The translations under genes and the position numbers were made by a program. Shown here piece by piece: positions 7,189 to 16,568 of a stretch of DNA of 36,597 nt; position 1 is the stretch's first letter, and each line of letters begins with the position of its first letter. This DNA comes from an uncultured Flavobacteriia bacterium (lineage in GTDB: Bacteria > Bacteroidota > Bacteroidia > Flavobacteriales_D > Crocinitomicaceae), in NCBI GenBank assembly GCA_903873915.1, contig CAIQQH010000124.1, forward strand, positions 1 to 36,597, read 5' to 3'. The notes under the pieces are model-generated. The model saw nothing but the letters and a program-made list of their open reading frames with translations, was not told the DNA's origin and searched no databases.

Positions 7189-8345
7189 GAAACAAGGATG
7201 TGAGTTCCGACAGCGCAATTTAGACATTTTTTCGCTGTGCAAAACTGTACATGCAGCTCAAGGAGCATTTGGCTTTCTCCAGCATTCCGTGGTGACACCC
7301 CTATTTCCTTAAAATGACGAGTGATGTGATTGTCTTCTGGACCTAACGATTGCAGCAAGGCAAGGGCAGTAGTATGGCGGCTGAAGTGATACAACAATGG
7401 CACTACTGCATTGATTAGAATGTTATTTAGCAGGTAGGACTTTTTTATTTGATGTAAAATGCCGTGCTGGGTAAATGTGTCATTGAACAAATCAGAAAAA
7501 TACTTCACGATAGCGTAAGCGTCTAGCTGAGCAAAGGATAAATCATCAGGAAAAATGGACATCAAGGCTGCGAACTGTGCAAGCCTTTTTTCTGGTAGAG
7601 CGTAAGCATGTTGTCCTTTGCGTTTCCACAAATAGGATTCGATTGGAATTATTTCACTTGTAGGGTTATGAATCGAGAAAACTGGGTAAAGTCCGGAAGC
7701 TTGAATGATTGAGACAAATCTTTGATTGGGCTCCATTGTTTTAAGCCGATGCCAAGGAACTTCAGTGGCGATGAGTTCGAAGGGCGTTTCATTCACCTTC
7801 CCACCAAAGGAACGGGCGATAAGCGAATAAAACCATTCCATAGAATCAGTTGTCGTCAATCTTTCGGTGTTTGACTTTCGAGCAAGGCGCTGCACCAATG
7901 TTGGGGCTACCAAAGAAAAGAAAGGGAGGTTTTTTTGAGCACGAACAAGTGATCCACATGGAATAGTGACATTTTTTTTAGGTGTATATTTTTCAAGGTG
8001 CTCTGCGTCGATGATGGATTTCAACTCTAAAGTTGGCAAAGCTTGACCATGGACAAAAACCTCTTTGTCGTGGATAAGAACGACATGAAGAATGACATTA
8101 TTATATGCTGGATCGTGATGATGACCATGCGCATACCAATCGCTTGAACGCACATGCAACTCGACATTACCCACCCAATGTATCCCATCTATTTTGAGTT
8201 GGGCACAAGAAAAATCAGGTCCGCTTTCAAAAGTGTTGTATGTTCCGGTGGAGAGCAAATGAATTGACTTTCCATCGCTTAGATGCAGCCGATGAAAAGG
8301 AATGCGTTTGGAACGCCATAAGAAATGCAGATAGTGCTCTTTCAA
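7185..8345 (-). CDS. DUF2851 family protein
   Basis: The family is recognised from the N-terminal part: KEHYLHFLWRS, then TFESGPDFSCAQLKIDG, GNVELHVRSSDWYAHGHHHD and NNVILHVV, the conserved block of DUF2851, found almost only in Bacteroidota. Function unknown. The start is placed at the TTG at 8345 (386 residues; reads MKEHYLHFLW), which matches where family members begin. The longer frame starting at 8405 would encode its first residues from the terminator hairpin at 8374-8402 and is unlikely. A C-terminal region has four cysteines (LHVQFCTAKKCLNCAVG and one more histidine nearby), which could bind metal. It overlaps PspC by ATGA. Confidence 0.85.
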   Translation of the reverse strand: MKEHYLHFLWRSKRIPFHRLHLSDGKSIHLLSTGTYNTFESGPDFSCAQLKIDGIHWVGNVELHVRSSDWYAHGHHHDPAYNNVILHVVLIHDKEVFVHGQALPTLELKSIIDAEHLEKYTPKKNVTIPCGSLVRAQKNLPFFSLVAPTLVQRLARKSNTERLTTTDSMEWFYSLIARSFGGKVNETPFELIATEVPWHRLKTMEPNQRFVSIIQASGLYPVFSIHNPTSEIIPIESYLWKRKGQHAYALPEKRLAQFAALMSIFPDDLSFAQLDAYAIVKYFSDLFNDTFTQHGILHQIKKSYLLNNILINAVVPLLYHFSRHTTALALLQSLGPEDNHITRHFKEIGVSPRNAGESQMLLELHVQFCTAKKCLNCAVGTHILVS

Positions 8346-8373
8346 GGTGCAGTGTGAAGTACCTTGAAGATAC

Positions 8374-8402
8374 AAAAAAAGGTGCTCAAACGAGCACCTT
8401 TT
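8374..8402 (-). terminator. Rho-independent terminator after the PorE-like gene
   Basis: GGTGCTC (8381-8387) pairs perfectly with GAGCACC (8392-8398) around a 4-nt loop and is flanked by A- and T-runs. Extended A-T pairing makes the stem about 11 bp. On the minus strand it is 18 nt after the stop of the OmpA-family gene and is followed by seven T residues. It ends about 28 nt upstream of the DUF2851 start. Confidence 0.88.
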
Positions 8403-8420
8403 CAATAATTCTTATCCTAT

Positions 8421-10538
8421 TTATTTTTTTGGAATCGGCTGAAACTGTAAGTAGATCACGGGAGCTACAGGGGCCGTTGCAGGGTCATACATCATGTTGA
8501 TGACACGCCCTTCCGTTCTACGATTCAACTGATGCAATTTTTCAAACTTGGCGGGATCCGTTTTCTTAAAGGTATTGATGTATGCTTCCGTCAATACTAC
8601 AGGTTGTCCTGTCGCTGGATCGATCCATGTGGCTGGAGTTGCTTCTCCTTTACCAACTGGAACGATACGACGCGGATCAATTCCTTTGTCTACTAAGAAC
8701 TTGTAACATGCTTTCGCGCGATTTTCTGATAGCACCTGGTTGCGCTTGTCTGTATCACGTGCATCCGTGTGTGAACTCAACTCAAGAAGCATTTCAGGGT
8801 ATTCTTGAAGCAAGTTGTAAACGAACATCAAAGAGTCATCTGAACTAATCGTTGAGTCATTTACGAAGGTCCATTTTGACAATGGGTAGCGTACTTCAGG
8901 AAGGCGTATTGGTTTAATTGGCATCAACTGAAGTTCTTGCACGAAGTTTTGATCTTCATCTAATCCTACAGTCGTGAACGATGAACCCGTTTTATTTTCG
9001 TGGTAACCCGTTTTTGAGATATTGATGGTATACCCAGAATTCTCAAGGATGTAACGATCTGCATTTGGTTTCTTGTCCCAGAAAACCGAACCCGATTTGT
9101 TTGTTTTACCTTCCCATGTTGCTCCGTCGCTTCCTTTTACAACAACACGAACATCCTCCAATTTCTTCATAGCATTACCTACCTCAGAAACAATGACCTT
9201 CAAGTCAAAGAGGTTTGGAGGCAATTCGTACTTGTAAATGTCTGCATTGAACTTTCCGTTCGGATCTTTACGCTCAGAAGTGAAATATCCTTTGCGATCA
9301 GTCAATTCATACAAACTGTAATCATTGTTTTCAGAATTGATTGGGTAACCCAAGTTTGTAGGATTTTCCCATTTCATTGCGTCAACCACTTTTTTTGCAC
9401 GGAAGATATCCAAACCACCAAGTCCTGGAAGACCATCTGTGGCGAACATTAAATCTCCATTTTTCGCAAATGTTGGGAACAGTTCATTTCCTTTTGTATT
9501 TACTTCAGGACCCATATTTTTAGGTGCACCCCAAGTCTTGGTTTTCTTGTCCATTTCACAATACCACAAGTCACGACCACCGTAACCACCTGGTAGATTT
9601 GAAACAAAAATCAAGAACTTGCCATCATCAGAAACACATGGATGGCCTACAGTAATGCTATCTGCACCATCTGGCTTCAATTTTAATCTCATTGTATCTG
9701 TCCACTCAGATTTACCTTTCAATTCAGCCATCCAGATGTCGCAACCTAAATTTTGTTTGTTTTCGTTTGGACAACGTGTGAAGAACATGGTTTTACCATT
9801 TCCAGTAAATGTCGCGCTTCCTTCATGAGCTTCCGTATTGACTAACCCAGAAGCATCTGCCAAACGAGGTTCTCCCCAGTTTCCTTTTTTGTCCAATTCA
9901 CTCACCCAAATGTCCATGTAGTTTTCACACGAAATAGGGTCTGAAGCATTTCCAGTGCTTCCAGAACGGCTTGATGCAAAATACATCTGTGTCTCTTTGC
10001 GATCGGCAAACATCGGTGCCATATCGTATTCTTTCAGGTTGATTGTAGATTGATTCGTTACCACGTGGCGAGAGCGATTCGCCACAAACGATTTGCTGTC
10101 CTTACACGACTGAATACCTACCTCTCCTCGGTTGTCTGATGGAACCAATTTCAAATATTCTTCGTAATTTTTTTGTGCTTTTTCAAACTCACCCATCATG
10201 CGAAGCATTTCGCCGTTGTAGTAGAAAATCTCTGGGTTTACATCTTGATAGTCTAGCAATAATGCACGGTCGTACCACTCGTTTGCCTCTAGGAAATGAT
10301 CCGTTAGACGGTAGCACTCAGCCGTTTTAAAAGCCATGTCGGCTTTGGTGATTTTTGCTTGATTCCCTTTACGCGTCAACTTTGTGTAGGCAAGACTGCA
10401 CTTTTCAGCGCCTTCACAATATTTTTGACTGTTAAAAAAAGCGTTTGCCTCTACTACGTATTTGTTTTGGGCATTGGAAACCATTGTAAAACCAATGAAA
10501 ACGAGGCAAATAATTAGGTTGCGGTACATAAGTATCAT
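8421..10538 (-). CDS. OmpA-family protein with TPR and PD40 propeller (PorE-like, T9SS-associated)
   Basis: A 705-residue exported protein. A signal peptide is at 1-23 (ending VSNAQ), a TPR region at about 25-150 (AFKTAECYRL, EIFYYNGEMLRMMGEFEKA), PD40/WD40-like blades at about 165-440 (repeated MYFASSRSG, MFFTRCPN, LIFVSNLPGGYGGRDLW, MFATDGLPGLGGLDIF), a carboxypeptidase-regulatory-like domain at about 450-545, and an OmpA peptidoglycan-binding domain at about 560-690 (LSSHTDARD, LSENRAKACYKFL). TPR-propeller-CRD-OmpA is the architecture of PorE, which anchors the type IX secretion machine to peptidoglycan. Several paralogues with this layout exist in Bacteroidota, so PorE itself is likely but not proven. 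A start at the second ATG (10529) is also possible. Confidence 0.85.
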   Translation of the reverse strand: MILMYRNLIICLVFIGFTMVSNAQNKYVVEANAFFNSQKYCEGAEKCSLAYTKLTRKGNQAKITKADMAFKTAECYRLTDHFLEANEWYDRALLLDYQDVNPEIFYYNGEMLRMMGEFEKAQKNYEEYLKLVPSDNRGEVGIQSCKDSKSFVANRSRHVVTNQSTINLKEYDMAPMFADRKETQMYFASSRSGSTGNASDPISCENYMDIWVSELDKKGNWGEPRLADASGLVNTEAHEGSATFTGNGKTMFFTRCPNENKQNLGCDIWMAELKGKSEWTDTMRLKLKPDGADSITVGHPCVSDDGKFLIFVSNLPGGYGGRDLWYCEMDKKTKTWGAPKNMGPEVNTKGNELFPTFAKNGDLMFATDGLPGLGGLDIFRAKKVVDAMKWENPTNLGYPINSENNDYSLYELTDRKGYFTSERKDPNGKFNADIYKYELPPNLFDLKVIVSEVGNAMKKLEDVRVVVKGSDGATWEGKTNKSGSVFWDKKPNADRYILENSGYTINISKTGYHENKTGSSFTTVGLDEDQNFVQELQLMPIKPIRLPEVRYPLSKWTFVNDSTISSDDSLMFVYNLLQEYPEMLLELSSHTDARDTDKRNQVLSENRAKACYKFLVDKGIDPRRIVPVGKGEATPATWIDPATGQPVVLTEAYINTFKKTDPAKFEKLHQLNRRTEGRVINMMYDPATAPVAPVIYLQFQPIPKK

Positions 10539-10665
10539 TTTCAGTTAGAAAATTAAAGTAGCGAAGAAAGTATTTTTTTTGCAATAATCATAGCGAATTG
10601 CAATAAAACGAGTTCTTCCTTGCCGCCGAAGTTAACAAAAACAATTTAAATATGTTATCTAAAAA

Positions 10666-11736
10666 TTAATCTTCAGGAAAATCTGCACTGGAATCGTCAA
10701 GAATATTCTCTGGGGAGACATACTTCTGCCAGCGTTCGACAATGTGTTTAAAACCAGAAGGTAGGTCTGAATTGAAGCGCAAATACTCTTTGGTGACTGG
10801 GTGCTCAAAACCCAAGGTTTTTGCGTGCAGGGCCTGTCCAGGTATCAATGAAAAGCAATTGTCAATGAATTTCTTGTAGCTTGCTGATGTTGTCCCCTTT
10901 AAAATGGCATCACCTCCATATTCAAGATCATTGAATAGTGGATGTCCTATGTGCTTCATGTGGGCACGGATTTGATGCGTCCTGCCTGTTTCAAGACGGC
11001 ACTCAACCAAGGTGACGAGTCCAAATCGCTGCAATACTTTGTAGTGCGTCACGGCGTGTTTTCCAAATTCTCCATCGGGAAATATCGTCATCAATTTTCT
11101 ATTTTTTAAAGACCTACCGATATTTCCAGTTACCGTCCCATCTTCGGATACATCTCCCCAAACCAATGCATGGTATCTACGTTCAGTTGTTCGGTCATAG
11201 AACTGTTTGGCCAATTGAGAAAGGGCATCCTCGGTCTTCGCAATAACCATAAGACCTGTTGTGTGTTTGTCGAGTCGATGCACCAAACCGGGACGTCCAA
11301 AATAATCTTGAATTTTGTAGGGTAAATTGTCAAAATGGAAGACTAGGGCATTTACCAGAGTGCCCGAATAGTTGCCATAACCGGGATGCACGACCATGTT
11401 TGATTGCTTGTTGACAATCACCAAGGCATCGTCTTCGTATACAATATCAATGGGAATGTCCTGTGGGATGAGTTCAATTTCACGCACAGGATAAGGAAGC
11501 ACCAATGAGACATCATCACCTGGTTTCACCTTATAGTTCTGCTTTACTTTTTGGCCGTTTACAACAATGTTTCCATTCTTCGCGGCTATTTGAACCTTAT
11601 TTCTGGATGTGTTTGCTAAACGATCAATCAAATATTTATCAATCCGAATCATTTCCTGACCGGGATCAACTTTTATCTTAAAATGTTCAAATAGGTCTTC
11701 TTCTTCTGTTTCGACTTCGTCGTTCACTTCTTTCAT
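10666..11736 (-). CDS. RluD-type 23S rRNA pseudouridine synthase (RluA family)
   Basis: The start at 11736 gives 356 residues and forms a TGATG overlap with the stop of the upstream gene, so the two are translationally coupled. An S4 RNA-binding domain (about 28-80, RIDKYLIDRL, GNIVVNGQKV) is followed by the RluA catalytic domain. The catalytic Asp is D156 in HRLDKHTTGL; RTHQIRAHMKHIGHP is the other family motif. Family members isomerise uridines in 23S rRNA helix 69 (1911/1915/1917 for RluD). The acidic N-terminal extension (EVETEEEDLFEHF) is common in Bacteroidota forms. Confidence 0.92.
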   Translation of the reverse strand: MKEVNDEVETEEEDLFEHFKIKVDPGQEMIRIDKYLIDRLANTSRNKVQIAAKNGNIVVNGQKVKQNYKVKPGDDVSLVLPYPVREIELIPQDIPIDIVYEDDALVIVNKQSNMVVHPGYGNYSGTLVNALVFHFDNLPYKIQDYFGRPGLVHRLDKHTTGLMVIAKTEDALSQLAKQFYDRTTERRYHALVWGDVSEDGTVTGNIGRSLKNRKLMTIFPDGEFGKHAVTHYKVLQRFGLVTLVECRLETGRTHQIRAHMKHIGHPLFNDLEYGGDAILKGTTSASYKKFIDNCFSLIPGQALHAKTLGFEHPVTKEYLRFNSDLPSGFKHIVERWQKYVSPENILDDSSADFPED

Positions 11737-13961
11737 CAGAACTTGATGACTTTTAAGGTTTGAGCAGAATTGCCTGTACATTGTACCTTCAAGAAATAGA
11801 TCCCTGAGGGTTGTGCTGTCATGTCAATCACTGAATCCAGCCCTGAATAAATCAAACTTCCTTGAGCATTGTATAAAGAAATCGATTCCAAGGTTGATTG
11901 ATCGACACGAACGTTTATCATGTCAATGAACGGATTTGGATAGACAACGATTGCCGTCTCTTCAAGCTCTTCAATAGCCAATTCCGCATCCAAATTTGTA
12001 GAAAAGATTGGGCGAACCATGACTGAACCTGGTATTTGTGATTGAATCCAATTGACACCGCCATCCAAACTGAAAAATGTTTTGTCAGAATGATCATTGT
12101 TTCGATCAAGTCCAACATTCAGGCGTTGAGGGTCAAACTGTCTCCACCCCACGAAGAAAGTCGTACCCACAGCAATCTTCGCTGTATCCTGAAAATAGTA
12201 GGTTTCAAAGTGATTTCTTTCCGAACCATAGATAGGAGATCTCGGGAAGAAGATATTGTCCTCATACACTACAGTACCGGGAACACCATTGTTGTTCTCC
12301 CAAACTGTCAATAAGAAGAGTTTATCCGATACATCAGTCACAGAGGGAACGAAATGAAACTGAACACCAATTAGCGAGTCTGCTAGATAGGCGTCAAACT
12401 TAACAGCCAATCGTGCTTGAGATCCTGTTGGACCATAAGCTGCTTCTGCAGTGCCATCGTTGTAACTGTAGTAATTCCCAAAGTACTGTGTACCAAACGT
12501 TGAGTCATTTTGTGCTAGATTTGGAAATTGTGCACCGGCTGTTGCAAGCAGATCAAAGGTTTGCTGATTTCCAACTTTAGTAATGTCATAGTTGTATCCC
12601 CCAGATAAATCATGATAGGACAAATATGTTTCTCGAGGCCCATAATTGATGTTTCCTCCAGAAAGTGTCTGCGCATTCATAATGAAAGAACCTTCGGTAA
12701 CTCCAGCATAAGATACCTTCACCTCACCATTTAAGTTGTTTTCCGGAAGTGTACTTCCATTGTGAACAGCAATGGGCAATGAATCTGTCATGTGACCCGT
12801 TGGGCTGGCTACGAAATGATCCCAAGGCACTGAAGTATAGTCAGTCAACAAACTTCCAATTGGATAAGAAAAAGCAAAATCCTTGAAAATTGTATCTTGA
12901 AACCCAGAGAGCGCCCTGAGGTGAACATAGTCAATATGAAAGTGGTCCAAACTTCCCGAGAGAGATCCGTAATTTCTGAATCTAAATTGAAATCCTTTTT
13001 TGAAGTAATCTACAGCCGCAACATTGATATTTGCTGATTTAAAATCGGAAACTGGCGCGCCAGATGCGCTCCAAACGCGGTTCCATTGATCCAAATCTTT
13101 CGCATAAAACTCCAGCACCAAGGAGTCTGAATCTTCAGGAATGTCACCAAAACCCTCCGTTTGATACAGGAAGCTGAAATACACTGAATCGCCGGCATTT
13201 AACCCCGACATGTTAATCGGCTTTGAGGTTAAAACGTCCGCGTAATTTGTAATCGCTGTATTGATCGCGTAGGGATAACCATGTTCGTCAAGTCCGTCAA
13301 ATGTGACTACCCCAAGTGATCGTGGTTCGACAGCAAATCGATAATTGTGGTAGGCGTATGTATCCAACCAAAACTTAGATGGATCGCTGATTGTCATAAA
13401 AAACTGCGTCGCAGAATCTTGGGCGTATTCCGGGTTGTCAATCCAAATGGTGTCTGAAAGATCTCCAACTAGACCCACGGTATCATATATGTAGTAAGGC
13501 GGAAACAAATCGGTTGATGCATACACCACGGGATAAGCGCTCAAATCACCCACCTGAAAAGTAGTTGCTGGAAAATTATCGTCAATGTATGTTAAGGTCG
13601 TATTGTAGAATGTGCGACGAAAGGTTTGTTGCGCTGTATAAAAAGTGGTGTTTGCTGTTGGAAGACCTGTGACATCGTCAAGGATGTGGTATTTTTTGTC
13701 TGAAGTAACACTGGGGGCAGAATAATTTTGAGAATAATTTTGAAAATTATTTCTGCTGAATTCGTCAAAAAACGGAAGGGATATGGTGTCTGTAAAATAA
13801 ATGAATGTGCTATCGAAAGTTCCAGGATTGGCCTTCTCATTCTTGGTTACTTTACCTTTCAGGTCGGGATTCCCCATCAGTGGCCCCACTTCCTCTGCCT
13901 GAGAAAAGGCAGCAGAAACGCAAAAAAGAGCACATAGGCCGAGTAAAAATTTTCTCATCAT
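11736..13961 (-). CDS. Secreted protein with type IX secretion (type A) sorting domain
   Basis: The start taken is 13961 (MMRKFLLGLCALFCVSAAFS, a clean signal peptide); a longer frame to 14012 would overlap the PASTA gene. The 741-residue product is rich in T, Y, D and N. It has no enzyme motif I recognise, and is probably beta-sandwich rich: GDSVYFSFLYQTEG and LDHFHIDYVHLRA look like jelly-roll/adhesion modules. The C-terminus is a type A sorting domain: VYPNPFIDMINVRV, then ISLYNAQGSLIYSG, then MTAQPSGIYFLKV, ending KVIKF. It should cross the outer membrane by T9SS and be anchored or released after cleavage. It sits between PASTA and RluD-type genes, a pairing seen in other Bacteroidota. 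Confidence 0.9.
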   Translation of the reverse strand: MMRKFLLGLCALFCVSAAFSQAEEVGPLMGNPDLKGKVTKNEKANPGTFDSTFIYFTDTISLPFFDEFSRNNFQNYSQNYSAPSVTSDKKYHILDDVTGLPTANTTFYTAQQTFRRTFYNTTLTYIDDNFPATTFQVGDLSAYPVVYASTDLFPPYYIYDTVGLVGDLSDTIWIDNPEYAQDSATQFFMTISDPSKFWLDTYAYHNYRFAVEPRSLGVVTFDGLDEHGYPYAINTAITNYADVLTSKPINMSGLNAGDSVYFSFLYQTEGFGDIPEDSDSLVLEFYAKDLDQWNRVWSASGAPVSDFKSANINVAAVDYFKKGFQFRFRNYGSLSGSLDHFHIDYVHLRALSGFQDTIFKDFAFSYPIGSLLTDYTSVPWDHFVASPTGHMTDSLPIAVHNGSTLPENNLNGEVKVSYAGVTEGSFIMNAQTLSGGNINYGPRETYLSYHDLSGGYNYDITKVGNQQTFDLLATAGAQFPNLAQNDSTFGTQYFGNYYSYNDGTAEAAYGPTGSQARLAVKFDAYLADSLIGVQFHFVPSVTDVSDKLFLLTVWENNNGVPGTVVYEDNIFFPRSPIYGSERNHFETYYFQDTAKIAVGTTFFVGWRQFDPQRLNVGLDRNNDHSDKTFFSLDGGVNWIQSQIPGSVMVRPIFSTNLDAELAIEELEETAIVVYPNPFIDMINVRVDQSTLESISLYNAQGSLIYSGLDSVIDMTAQPSGIYFLKVQCTGNSAQTLKVIKF

Positions 13962-13971
13962 AGACACACGC

Positions 13972-14793
13972 TTATGGATTTTGTCCACCTCCCGAGAAAT
14001 TCTTGGATGCATTTACGGTAAACGTTGATCCCGTTGGAATCATTGCTCCTTCAATATATTCCGGCGATTGCGAATTTACACGTGCCGCCGTAGAATCCTC
14101 ATAAGTTAAACATTCTGGGCATTGTGGGTTGAACACAAAACTTCCCAAAGCTGCTAAACGCTCTCTTGCCTCAAAAATTGTAAGACCATATAAATCTGGG
14201 ATTTGAACGGGCTCACCCATGTCATTTTTGCCAACAACAAGCGTAATAATGGACCCAATTGGAATTTTCACACCTTCTTTAATGAATCGACCTTTATACT
14301 GTTGGTCCAACACAGCACCATTGGCTTCTGAGGTTGTTTTGTACACAATCCGGTACTTGAATCCTCTATTTTCCAATATTTCCTTCGCGAACCATTCTGT
14401 TTTACCAACAAGGCTAGGCATTTCGTGATTGTCCGTTTTTTTACTGACGCTAAATTTAATGATCCGCCCTTCTTTCACGAACAACTGAGATAGTGCTGTT
14501 GGTTCAGGATTTTGACTTAAAATAGTTCCAGATGGCTTGTCGGGCTCGTAAACAGAATCTAAAATTTCATATTGAAGACCCAAGGCTTCAATTTCAGCAG
14601 AGACGTTTCTCACGTTTTTACCTTTGAAATTTGGCACCGGTATTTGTTCTCCGTGATGGGTGTAACTGTCCAGATAGAAGACTGTAATGGTAATAATGAC
14701 CAAATAAGCAATCACTACCAAGCCAAGTTGCTTGAGAAAATGTTTGCTCAAAATGAACAATTTAAGCTTACCGAAGAATTCTTTCATACCCAA
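13972..14793 (-). CDS. PASTA-domain membrane protein
   Basis: A 273-residue protein with a short cytoplasmic N-terminus, one membrane helix (about 19-42, LKQLGLVVIAYLVIITITVF), and three PASTA repeats facing the periplasm: about 45-115 (VPNFKGKNVRNVSAEIEALG), 118-190 (MPSLVGKTEWFAKEILENRG) and 195-265 (IPDLYGLTIFEARERLAALG). PASTA domains bind muropeptides or mediate protein contacts in cell-wall proteins. No kinase or transpeptidase domain is attached, unlike PknB or PBPs. The stop lies 10 nt before the T9SS cargo start. A start at the second Met (14787) is possible. Confidence 0.92.
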   Translation of the reverse strand: MGMKEFFGKLKLFILSKHFLKQLGLVVIAYLVIITITVFYLDSYTHHGEQIPVPNFKGKNVRNVSAEIEALGLQYEILDSVYEPDKPSGTILSQNPEPTALSQLFVKEGRIIKFSVSKKTDNHEMPSLVGKTEWFAKEILENRGFKYRIVYKTTSEANGAVLDQQYKGRFIKEGVKIPIGSIITLVVGKNDMGEPVQIPDLYGLTIFEARERLAALGSFVFNPQCPECLTYEDSTAARVNSQSPEYIEGAMIPTGSTFTVNASKNFSGGGQNP

Positions 14794-14822
14794 TTAAGTG
14801 AACAAATATAGCAATTTATGTC

Positions 14823-15506
14823 CTAGAAATTTGGTGATAATTCATGGAATTTATAGAAGTCGTCGATGTAGTTGTACGCCTCTTCTGCTGTGTCGACTAA
14901 AGAAAACATCTGCATGTCTGAAGCAGAAATATTGTGTTCTTCATCCAACATCACCTTTTTGATCCATTCAATTAATCCTCCCCAGTACTCTTTTCCAACA
15001 AGGACAACTGGTCGTTGATTGATTTTTTTCGTTTGAATAAGCGTCAACGCTTCAAACAATTCATCCAATGTCCCAAATCCTCCAGGAAGGATGACAAAGG
15101 CCTGTGCATATTTCACAAAAATCACCTTGCGCACAAAGAAATAATCGAATTCCAAGTTGTGTTCTTGATCGATGTATGGATTGTAATTTTGTTCGAATGG
15201 CAAATCAATGTTTAGTCCGACAGATTTTCCACCTCCTTGCTGTGCACCTTTATTTGCGGCTTCCATGATTCCGGGTCCACCACCCGTGATGACACCGTAA
15301 CCTGCACTTGCCAATTTTTCAGCGAGCTCAACACCTATTTGATAGTACTTGTTATCTGCATGGGTGCGTGCCGAGCCGAAGATTGAAATGCAGGGACCGA
15401 TCTTCGCCATGCGATCGTAACCCTCGACAAACTCAGACATGATTTTAAAAATTGCCCAACTGTCATTGATTTTAATATCGTTCCAATCTTTTCTTACTTT
15501 ATTCAT
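14823..15506 (-). CDS. LOG family nucleotide hydrolase (TIGR00730)
   Basis: A 227-residue cytoplasmic protein with a Rossmann-like fold and the two LOG motifs GGGPGIMEAANKGA and PGGFGTLDE, and an early GSARTHADNKYYQ region. LOG proteins hydrolyse the N-glycosidic bond of nucleoside 5'-monophosphates; plant and some bacterial members release cytokinins, while others are nucleotide recyclers. The N-terminal extension of about 40 residues puts it in the longer type II-like group. It is the first gene of the minus-strand run and has a 156-bp intergenic region separating it from the divergent DUF2279 gene. Confidence 0.92.
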   Translation of the reverse strand: MNKVRKDWNDIKINDSWAIFKIMSEFVEGYDRMAKIGPCISIFGSARTHADNKYYQIGVELAEKLASAGYGVITGGGPGIMEAANKGAQQGGGKSVGLNIDLPFEQNYNPYIDQEHNLEFDYFFVRKVIFVKYAQAFVILPGGFGTLDELFEALTLIQTKKINQRPVVLVGKEYWGGLIEWIKKVMLDEEHNISASDMQMFSLVDTAEEAYNYIDDFYKFHELSPNF

Positions 15507-15662
15507 ATTTTTTCAGCTATATATCGTTTAAACTTAGCAACTATTGATGCCTCAAAACCACATGTAAAAGTACACTTTAGGTGCATGACGCTCCTATCCT
15601 TTCAAATCTTTTTTCAACACCTTCATCCGATTATTGTCCCATTTGATATACTTTCGGGAAGC

Positions 15663-16562
15663 ATGAAGCAGCTATTCAAACTTTATACGCTCCTGATCCT
15701 TTCATTTAACGGATTGTCACAAGCAAAAGTCTTTGATTTTTCTGACACGCTCAATCCGCCACGCACAATTGGTGTTGCCAGTGTGGCTGGAGGAATTTGG
15801 GCAGGCAGCATGATTGGGCTTTCTAACATCTGGTACAAAGATGTCCCAAAATCAAAATTCCACACCTTCGACGACAGTAAAAACTGGCTACAAATGGATA
15901 AGGCGGGACATTTTTACACCGCGAATAAAATTGCGCTGCTCACGGGGAATGCCTTTCGTTGGTCGGGAATGAATGTAAAAACCGCCGCGCTCCTTGGAAC
16001 AGGAATTTCCTTGGGATACCAAACAACATTAGAACTCTTGGATGCCTACAGTGCAGAATGGGGATTTTCGTGGTCGGATGTAGCCGCAAACACCTTAGGT
16101 GCAGGATTCTATCTAGGACAAGAATTGCTTTGGAACGAGCAACATTTTCTGCTTAAATTCTCTGCGCATCCCACCGAATTCGCAGCACTCCGTCCTTCTG
16201 TCTTGGGGTCCTCCTTTGCCGAACGGCTGCTAAAAGATTACAATGGCCAAACATATTGGTTGTCGTTTAATCCAACGCAATTCATTCAAAACAGCAAATT
16301 TCCAGCTTGGCTATGCTTGTCGTTGGGCTACAGCGCTCATGCGAAAATCGTTGGGGATCAAGATACTTATACCGACATCACCGGAAAAACTTATGTTGCG
16401 CAGCGCGAATTTCTTTTGTCCTTGGACATTGATTTCAGCCGAATTCCCGTAAAAAGACCTTGGCTAAAAACTGTTTTGAAGCAACTGAATTATGTGAAGA
16501 TTCCTTTCCCTGCTTTACTGCTTCGGAATGGACATCTGACTGCCTTGCCTCTTTATTTCTAG
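15663..16562 (+). CDS. DUF2279 family exported protein
   Basis: The start is taken at 15663 (MKQLFKLYTLLILSFNGLSQ), which gives a clear signal peptide; the longer frame from 15585 would put 26 unlikely residues before it. The 299-residue product carries the DUF2279 core: MDKAGHFYTANKIALLTGNA, GISLGYQTTLELLD, GFSWSDVAANTLGAGFYLGQ. The family resembles YfiM-type lipoproteins and is probably a small envelope membrane domain; the function is not known. It is convergent with the YceI-fusion gene, with only 6 bases between the stop codons and no obvious terminator. Confidence 0.82.
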   Translation: MKQLFKLYTLLILSFNGLSQAKVFDFSDTLNPPRTIGVASVAGGIWAGSMIGLSNIWYKDVPKSKFHTFDDSKNWLQMDKAGHFYTANKIALLTGNAFRWSGMNVKTAALLGTGISLGYQTTLELLDAYSAEWGFSWSDVAANTLGAGFYLGQELLWNEQHFLLKFSAHPTEFAALRPSVLGSSFAERLLKDYNGQTYWLSFNPTQFIQNSKFPAWLCLSLGYSAHAKIVGDQDTYTDITGKTYVAQREFLLSLDIDFSRIPVKRPWLKTVLKQLNYVKIPFPALLLRNGHLTALPLYF

Positions 16563-16568
16563 CTGGAT

